NCBI GenBank assembly: GCA_916610825.1
Contig: OU744447.1
Span: forward strand, 30,764,561-30,828,560
Source of the DNA: Haliclystus octoradiatus
Lineage: Eukaryota > Cnidaria > Staurozoa > Stauromedusae > Haliclystidae
Length of the DNA stretch: 64,000 bases
Direction of reading: 5' to 3'
The number at the start of each line of letters is the position of its first letter. Positions within the stretch are counted from its first letter, which is position 1. Below the pieces are notes generated by a model that saw only the letters and a list, made by a program, of their open reading frames with translations, made no database searches and was not told the origin of the DNA. Below, in pieces: positions 55,901 to 64,000 of this stretch. A program made the position numbers and the translations under genes.

Positions 55901-56423
55901 TCTTTTTTGGACGTTCTGTTCTCCAGTTATGTTCTCATCATCAGAATGATGTTGAAAACGGGTACGGTTGCTATCCTCATTCTCACTCAAAGACTCCATA
56001 ACCGGCAATAATCAGCACAGCCATTACATACATAATTTGGTGTGGTAATGATTGTGGTGCTGTGTTATAATATTGGGGAATAAATTGGCTATCACGCAAA
56101 CAGTCTTCCCCAGAATCTTCCGTTATCTCTGTTTCGTTCAATGTGAAATTCATTTATGACGTCCATATTAGTCCACAACGTCATTGTTTTCCCTGGACAT
56201 TTCCAACAATAAAACCAAAGTAAAGAACCAAAATACATATAAAATACTTTAAAATCAAATCGATTCAAACAAATAATAATAACAATGTATATTCGAAACC
56301 AGATTGGCAAGATTAAAACTGTAAACATGCAGTATTGAAAACTTAAAAAAATCAGAAATAGTACCGACATCGTCGAAGAACATGCTGTAAAGTTGGACTT
56401 TAGTACGCATGCGCTGCCTGTCG
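52978..56423. other. Intergenic, no gene recognised
   Basis: AT-rich with a (TA)n run at about 53526-53540. The 100-codon frame at 54563-54865 and 74-codon minus frame at 54075-54299 have no recognisable motif, no paired splice sites and no second copy in the window. Confidence 0.45.
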
Positions 56424-56480
56424 TTAATCTTTGCTGCTGTGGTATGGGAGAATTAAGACCCAACTTACATTCGAATTCTT
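56424..56480 (+). repeat. Foldback repeat family C, half copy
   Basis: GTTAATCTTTGCTGCTGTGG then TATGGGAGAATTAAG and CAACTTACATTC. It matches the left arm and part of the centre of 52872-52977; no right arm was found downstream. Confidence 0.6.
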
Positions 56481-58887
56481 ATAAAAACTTATTTATTTGC
56501 GCATTCCTTATTTGCACCAGTTTGATTTCTATAAACAAGGTTGTAACCCTAGTTCTTTTATTCTATTTCGAGTTCATCAAATTATTTCAATAGTGCCAGG
56601 TCTTTTATAATCTCCTTATTTATCAAAATTTTTAAGTGAAAGTAAAGGGTCAGCCTCTAAATTTCAGCGATGAGATGCAGCGGATTATCGGGAACTTTAT
56701 GTACTATACATTCTTGTCCGTAAATTTCATTTCAATTTCATTTGTGTTAGAAGTATAATACTTTTTCTACCTTTTCAACTGTCTAAGGATCGCATAGATC
56801 GTGAAACTTTAAGTAACAGTACCAAAATGTGTAGTCTTTGACTTTTTTATTTACATTTACAGCTCTGTCAACTGTCACTCTGTCACCAATCCTTTTTTGG
56901 TTTCAAAATGTCCATGGACTACTTTGACAGGGGAAAGGTCGCACTATGTAAAGATTCAACAGATGTAGGCATAGAAGTTCTATCCAAATCAGTTCTGTCC
57001 CCAAATGCGATACATACACTTTAACGAGAGTTAATACTTCAAAAAAGGAATATAAGCATACAAACCTTCCAAAATATTCAATAAATAATCATGTATATAT
57101 AGAGGGCCATTACAGTAATTCCCTAAGCACACACCATTAATGGAGAGTTATCACATGCTTGCTATGCTAGCCAAAATATACATGTATATGTTTGACCCTG
57201 TTTGAAGAAGGAATCTTAATCCTTGTTTTTCCTTGATTTTCAAACAAGGGGAGCAACCAATTAGATACCCGGAATATAATGTCGTATTTTATACGGGTTT
57301 TAATGTCGATGGGATTAACATATAGAAAGTCTCAGGAATAAATATTTACAGCTTAAGAGAAAACTCTATAAAATATTTTGATTTTTATAGTTAATCGACA
57401 GATTTCTGTCACCAGTATCAAAATTGACATTTAATATTTGACAAAGGCATTATACCATTGAGATATAATTTATTCTGTATATCTCATTTAATAACGAGTA
57501 GAAACGATCCTTGTGACCTTCAAGAAGATTGTTTCTAAATATCTTTATACTCATCATGTCGTATTCCCAAAAATATCAATTTCCCATTGTAGGATGAGGC
57601 TACATGTTTCGCCTCTGAAATGCTCTACACTAAGGAAAGTTTTAAAATGTTTTGAAAATACCTTTCGCTATAATTTTTATGTAAAACATCAACATCAAAT
57701 GTTTTGATTTTTTCTGTCCCTAGTGAATGTTTATTAGTATTTAAGACAACGATAATCAATATAGAAAGACACAGCAGTATCAGGGCAGAAGATTTTGATC
57801 GACTTAATTGTTTTTGAGAAAGTGAAATAGTGGTTACACAATATCAATGATCTATATTTTACTACTTATCTATGATCCCCACCGTGTTTTATTATTCATA
57901 GTTTATAATTCATAGCAGCAGACAAGTACATGTTTCTGGCCATTAGCCTTCATCAATACTGCTCAGTACTACTTATTAATTCATAATTTACATATTTCGT
58001 CCATGTGTAAAATAAGATAACATGAGATATAGATATATGATATGATAAGATAATTATATTTACCAATTAATGATAATTGATGACAGGTTATTAGTGAAAA
58101 GATTAAACTTGCATTTAAATAAAATCTATAATGCTGCTTATAAATGAGAATTTATATACTTAATAGTGATTAATGTATGTTAATTATAATGCCTTCTTCT
58201 TTTCTAATCCCAGAGGATAATCGCGATTTATAATTTATATCGCCTTCTCAATTTCGTTAATTCCTCACACCAGTTTAATCTATACGCATGATTGTTCTTC
58301 AAATGTAATTTCCTCAAACTTTATACTAACATTACTTCCGTAGCCATAGATTTCAATATAAGCCTGTGGAGTGTAAAAATTAATGTTTCTTATTCAGCAT
58401 ATAGGTAACACACATTGTTATTAATGGTAAGTATTTTGTAACGTTTGCTTGCTCCCAATAGGCTCGATCGAATAATGACAATTCTTGGTGACTACGAACG
58501 TGACGCAATAATAGAGACAATAGGGTAGAGCTCGAGACAATTAGGTTGCAATGATATATCCAGACAATAGCATCACCAAGGTTTTAAGGAAAAAGTGATA
58601 GAAAGGCTCTGATTACAATTTTTCACTTTTCATAATAAATATTTACTACGTTAACAGAAGCAGACATATCAGCTTTTTAGATAAGAAAGATGTGAAAAAT
58701 ACAAGGGTATACACAGAGGACAACGACATACGAAATATTTCCCTCTAGTTAAATCGATAACGTTAAAGTGACGAAGCCTTAAATTATGAACACATATTTA
58801 AACAAACTTGTTGCGATGAATTCATAATATTTCTGATAATGTTAGTGTTCTTGAATAATTCATGAGATTAATCAGAGTGTGGATTAA
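56481..58887. other. Intergenic, no gene recognised
   Basis: AT-rich, without supported coding frames, RNA genes or repeats shared with other parts of the window. Confidence 0.45.
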
Positions 58888-58995
58888 GAATAAAGCAATT
58901 ATCTAACTCGATTTTGTATGACACTGAGATTTATCAGGCCTCGGCAAGTGTTATCCATATAACACGCTCCTCGGCCTGAGAATTTTCAGTGTCGA
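58888..58995. repeat. Foldback repeat family D, copy 1
   Basis: GACACTGAGATTTATCAGGC pairs with TCTCAGGCCGAGG-type sequence and TTTTCAGTGTC on the other side, around AAGTGTTATCCATATAACAC, itself a palindrome. The preceding 30 bp (AATAAAGCAATTATCTAACT) recur before copy 2 at 59438. Confidence 0.7.
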
Positions 58996-59437
58996 TCTCA
59001 ATATCGTTCAATATTTGTTAAATGTTCGATGTTGTTGAAGCAGTAGCTCGGGATAATATGTTCGATGTGACGTTATGATGTGATTATAGCTTCAATCATA
59101 TATCTATTATTCCTACCTATTAGTTACGTCACATAAACGTCAGTCATCACATTGGTTTCCTGACATGGACAATTGTATAGAGCTTTTTGGGTTTGCTTAC
59201 TAATATGAAAACTGCAGAATCCAATACATGTAAGATTTGTTACTTTAACATAAGTAGAATTAGATAATTTGTATAGGATGGATAGGAATACAAAAACCAC
59301 AACACGGATAACTAGACAATCTTTTGCAGCGTTTAATCGATAGATTTATACCTTGTTGGAACGGAGACGAAAGATAGACTTTCAAACGAGCTTTGCTACG
59401 TTTTAACTTTTGTTTCCTTGTATAATCAATGTGATGA

Positions 59438-59530
59438 ATAATAAAACAATTATCAAACTCGTTATATCGCGTGACATTGAGAATTATCAGACCTCGAGGC
59501 TTTATTATATACCTCGGCCTGCCTCAGCCT
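59438..59530. repeat. Foldback repeat family D, copy 2
   Basis: AATAAAACAATTATCAAACT, then GTGACATTGAGAATTATCAG, ACCTCGAGG and CCTCGGCCTG. Clearly the same family as 58888-58995, in direct orientation about 550 bp away, but less palindromic. Confidence 0.7.
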
Positions 59531-60949
59531 TTGATTTAATTACAGTTAATATTAATGGATTGATTTTAAGTATTCTATTGAGTTGGTGGTTGATTGCTCC
59601 TTGATTTGATGCAAACATATGGGTACTTCAATATGTTGGTATTCTAGCTTCTAGTATAACCAATTCATCAAATCTTACACCAAATGTTAAACAGCACTCT
59701 ATTTAATTGAATGAATAGCGACTCTGGTTTTAAAATAATCTTCATATAGTTATCTACAAATTCTGTTTTGATTTGCAAATTTAATTTTAGTATCGATTTT
59801 GTTATTGAACATGAAACTAAGTAGAATGAGGGTTGGGTTCAAACAATAGTATAGTAGTAACAATAATTACTTAACTTGAATACTGACCTATGAAAATTTT
59901 ATCTTAAGCATGCATACATTTGAAATCTCTATTCTGTCATCTATAACGTGCTTGATATGATCATCAGCATATCAATGGAATGCCTTATTTGCCTAAAATG
60001 TTTCTACAGTGCCCAGGTTATAGAGATATCGTTTATTTTATTTACAGCCATTGCATGACATCTATAACTTGCAGAAAAATGTGAAATTATTATCCGGGAT
60101 TATTATACAATGGTGGCAAATTTTCGTTGTCGTGATTTATCTTTCTTACAACTTTCTATGTCATCATAAAACTGACCCTTTTCAATTATCAATGTCAAGC
60201 ATATTTACAAAATATATCTCATGTGAGTATTTATTACACGTACCTCATATATCCCAACGATAGAAAATTGATGTTGAAACTTTGTACCCACTATGGGAAA
60301 AATTTCCGCCTGTGGTTGTTGAAAACCAGGAAATTCATTTGGCGGGCTTATGTTTAGGTATATCTGTTTAGTTAAAGTTGAAATACTGTGAGAAAATCTG
60401 AACGATAGACAATTTCCCAAATTAGAACCCAGCAAATTTGGGAATTTTAGGTCTAAATTCCACCTTGACGTACGTGGTATTCCATAAGAAGAGGTCATCA
60501 TTACACCTGAAAATATAAATGCGGGTCTAAATCGAAATGTTGATTAGCATCATGTAATGTGATACCCATGTGTATAGCTCCTGTTATTCAGAATCCTTCT
60601 GAATGAAACAATTACATGCGAAAAGAAAATGAAAATAACGTGAAAAATAGAAGCGTGAGACTCCGAGTAACGGAAAGGCTTGAAGGCTCTCAGGTAGTTC
60701 TATGTTTTTCTGGATTTGAAATTTCTCAAATAGAATTTGTCCACAAATAACGCTTAACAATAAATGCCGTTCAATGACTGTTGAGTAGTCTCTTAATCAC
60801 TATACTGCTTGTTTATTTGGGGTACAATGGTATGTTAAATACTATATAACTGATTTTATAATTAAAAATGAAAATGAAAATATGCTGGATTACAGTTCAT
60901 AGAAGTAGTCAAAATGAAAATCGACAGTGGAGAAAAATTAGAAAAGTAG
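59531..60949. other. Intergenic, no gene recognised
   Basis: AT-rich. A short hairpin (TTCCCAAATT...AATTTGGGAA) lies at about 60413-60445. The 98-codon minus frame at 60205-60501 has no recognisable motif. Confidence 0.4.
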
Positions 60950-61560
60950 GAGAAGGTTTAATTAGTATATTTAGTAGGATGAAAATGATAATTATAGTAA
61001 TCTCATTGTTACGATAGTATCTATTTGGATTGCTAGGTTAATGATTAGCTTTGGTTAGATTATTGCATACTTAGCAGTTTTCTACTGTGCATTCTGAGTA
61101 GCATATAGCAAGAATGCTCTTTCGGTTATGATATAAATTGCAAATTAGAAGCAGGAATTTCTTTTAAATAAATACATTGATTCCAGATTGTAGGAAAGTT
61201 GTAAAGAGGAAGATGTTGTAAATGGGATGCCTTGGCAAATGGTGCATGGAAAGTGTTAATTTTTCGTTTTTTGTCGGCTATTAATGAAAATGTGCTGTGA
61301 TTGAGTACAGGGCATTTCTGCAAAATATATTTATGGAGGAGGGATGCACTATTGATGATGTGTAGATCTGCTAGTTTTGAAAGATTTAGCTGCTTAAGTA
61401 TAGGTTCTGTGTGGGTGAGGTAGCTCCTGTTGGTGATAATTCGGATACGCCCTTGTATATCCTGTTTAGGATGCTAATGCTAGTGCCATGTCCCCATATA
61501 GATATACAATAATCAACGTGGGGATTATTATTGCAGTATAAATTTTGATCATGTAGCTAC
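60950..61560 (-). pseudogene. LINE reverse transcriptase C-terminal end
   Basis: Reading down from about 61510, one frame gives WGHGTSISILNRIY; a shifted frame gives RIRIITNRSYLTHTEPILKQ, LNLSKLADLHIINSASLLHK and YILQKCPVLNHSTFSL, then LPLYNFPTIWNQCIYLK before a stop near 61126. This is the usual C-terminal RT pattern of CR1/Jockey-type LINEs ('W....L..L...QKR.IR.I', 'L..L.I..L.DL', 'GP.IWN.L'). 3' UTR would run toward 60950. The sequence between this fragment and the (TAA)n arrays at 61829 is upstream in element orientation. Confidence 0.7.
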
Positions 61561-61827
61561 TGGATAGGAACTTTATTTATTTGATTAGAGTATATAGATG
61601 CTTACTGATTTTCATTCAAACTAAATTGATGAGGTCTTTCTAATTCAATTTTTCATTCATTAGAAGACCATGATATTTAATGTGCTTGGATTTGAAACTT
61701 TTGCCACATTGTTCCAGGGAGTGTTCATTGAGTTGAATTCTGAGTTGTTCCAATTTGGTTTGAGAGAATATCATAATATTTACATGGTGATAGGTCAGTG
61801 TGTTATCATAAAACAATTAGTTATAAA

Positions 61828-62215
<388 letters not shown>

Positions 62216-62400
62216 AATACATAAGGATGGTGACTGAGTCAAAGAAAACACATTCTTAATTTCTGTTACTATAGTTTCACGCAGTGTGCGATCATCAGAC
62301 AGTTGAGCATCAACTGTCTGATGATCGCACACTGCGTGAAACTATAGTAACAGAAATTAAGAATGTGTTTTCTTTGACTCAGTCATCATCCTTATGTATT
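62216..62400. repeat. 91-bp-arm hairpin, copy 1
   Basis: Left arm 62216-62306 and right arm 62310-62400 are reverse complements with a single mismatch (GGTGAC against GTCATC), separated by only three bases (GCA). The centre reads CAGTTGAGCATCAACTG. It is bounded by TAA on the left and by TTACAGCTCTGCC on the right. Non-coding. A second copy lies 1,082 bp downstream. Confidence 0.95.
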
Positions 62401-62470
62401 ACAGCTCTGCCAATGTTTAATCGGTATTGAGCACTATCACATCTGACGATAGATAAATCTATCTTTATTA

Positions 62471-63297
<827 letters not shown>

Positions 63298-63482
63298 AAT
63301 ACATAAGGATGGTGACTGAGTCAAAGAAAACACATTCTTAATTTCTGTTACTATAGTTTCACGCAGTGTGCGATCATCAGACAGTTGAGCATCAACTGTC
63401 TGATGATCGCACACTGCGTGAAACTATAGTAACAGAAATTAAGAATGTGTTTTCTTTGACTCAGTCATCATCCTTATGTATT
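63298..63482. repeat. 91-bp-arm hairpin, copy 2
   Basis: Same sequence as 62216-62400 at an offset of 1,082 bp, including the one arm mismatch and the following unique segment (63483-63552). The repeated unit is therefore hairpin + unique tail + (TAA)n. Confidence 0.95.
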
Positions 63483-63552
63483 ACAGCTCTGCCAATGTTT
63501 AATCGGTATTGAGCACTATCACATCTGACGATAGATAAATCTATCTTTATTA

Positions 63553-64000
<448 letters not shown>

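Overview
This is AT-rich eukaryotic nuclear DNA, almost certainly from an invertebrate animal. It has GT-AG introns, two multi-exon genes with extracellular domains, a tRNA-derived SINE, Ty3/gypsy and BEL/Pao LTR retrotransposons, CR1/Jockey-like LINE debris, several foldback or MITE-like elements and very long (TAA)n arrays. No prokaryotic gene organisation is present. The species cannot be named from the sequence alone; the mix of BEL/Pao, Ty3, LINE and tRNA-SINE is metazoan.

Layout. 1-1562 (-): decayed Ty3/gypsy gag-protease-RT, cut by the window edge. 1802-4905 (+): decayed LINE with ORF1, endonuclease and RT. About 5690-10340 (-): a second Ty3/gypsy element with gag, protease, RT, RNase H and an integrase that has lost its C-terminal half. 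10620-17000: interspersed repeats, including an inverted repeat pair, a gypsy pol fragment and two SINE copies. 17947-22587 (+): a four-exon gene for a small predicted secreted protein (signal segment, PAN/apple-like module, two thrombospondin type 1-like modules). 22600-29300: a solo repeat, a full-length SINE with tRNA head, a LINE RT fragment and a palindromic MITE. 29320-32842 (-): a four-exon paralogue of the first gene, arranged tail to tail with it. 33000-37450: repeats, including an 81-bp-TIR foldback element. 37807-52584 (+): a BEL/Pao element of about 6.0 kb whose 5' flank, 5' LTR and most of gag have been tandemly duplicated (about 5.1 kb, almost identical copies). 52600-60500: mostly non-coding, with small foldback repeats. 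60950-61560 (-): LINE 3' end. 61829-64000: (TAA)n arrays interrupted by two copies of a 91-bp-arm, 3-nt-loop perfect hairpin.

The most informative result is the paralogous gene pair. Neither is visible as one ORF, but both can be assembled as four exons with matching splice positions: a PAN exon (333/330 nt, phase 0 end), a 25-nt micro-exon, a 171-nt TSP1 exon (phase 1-1), and a terminal Cys-rich exon ending Cys-Cys-stop. Both spliced frames are open and divisible by three (741 and 687 nt). Their shared plan points to secreted or surface proteins that bind extracellular ligands; that role is an inference from the domains. The rest of the window is transposon-driven, and none of the transposon coding regions looks intact.
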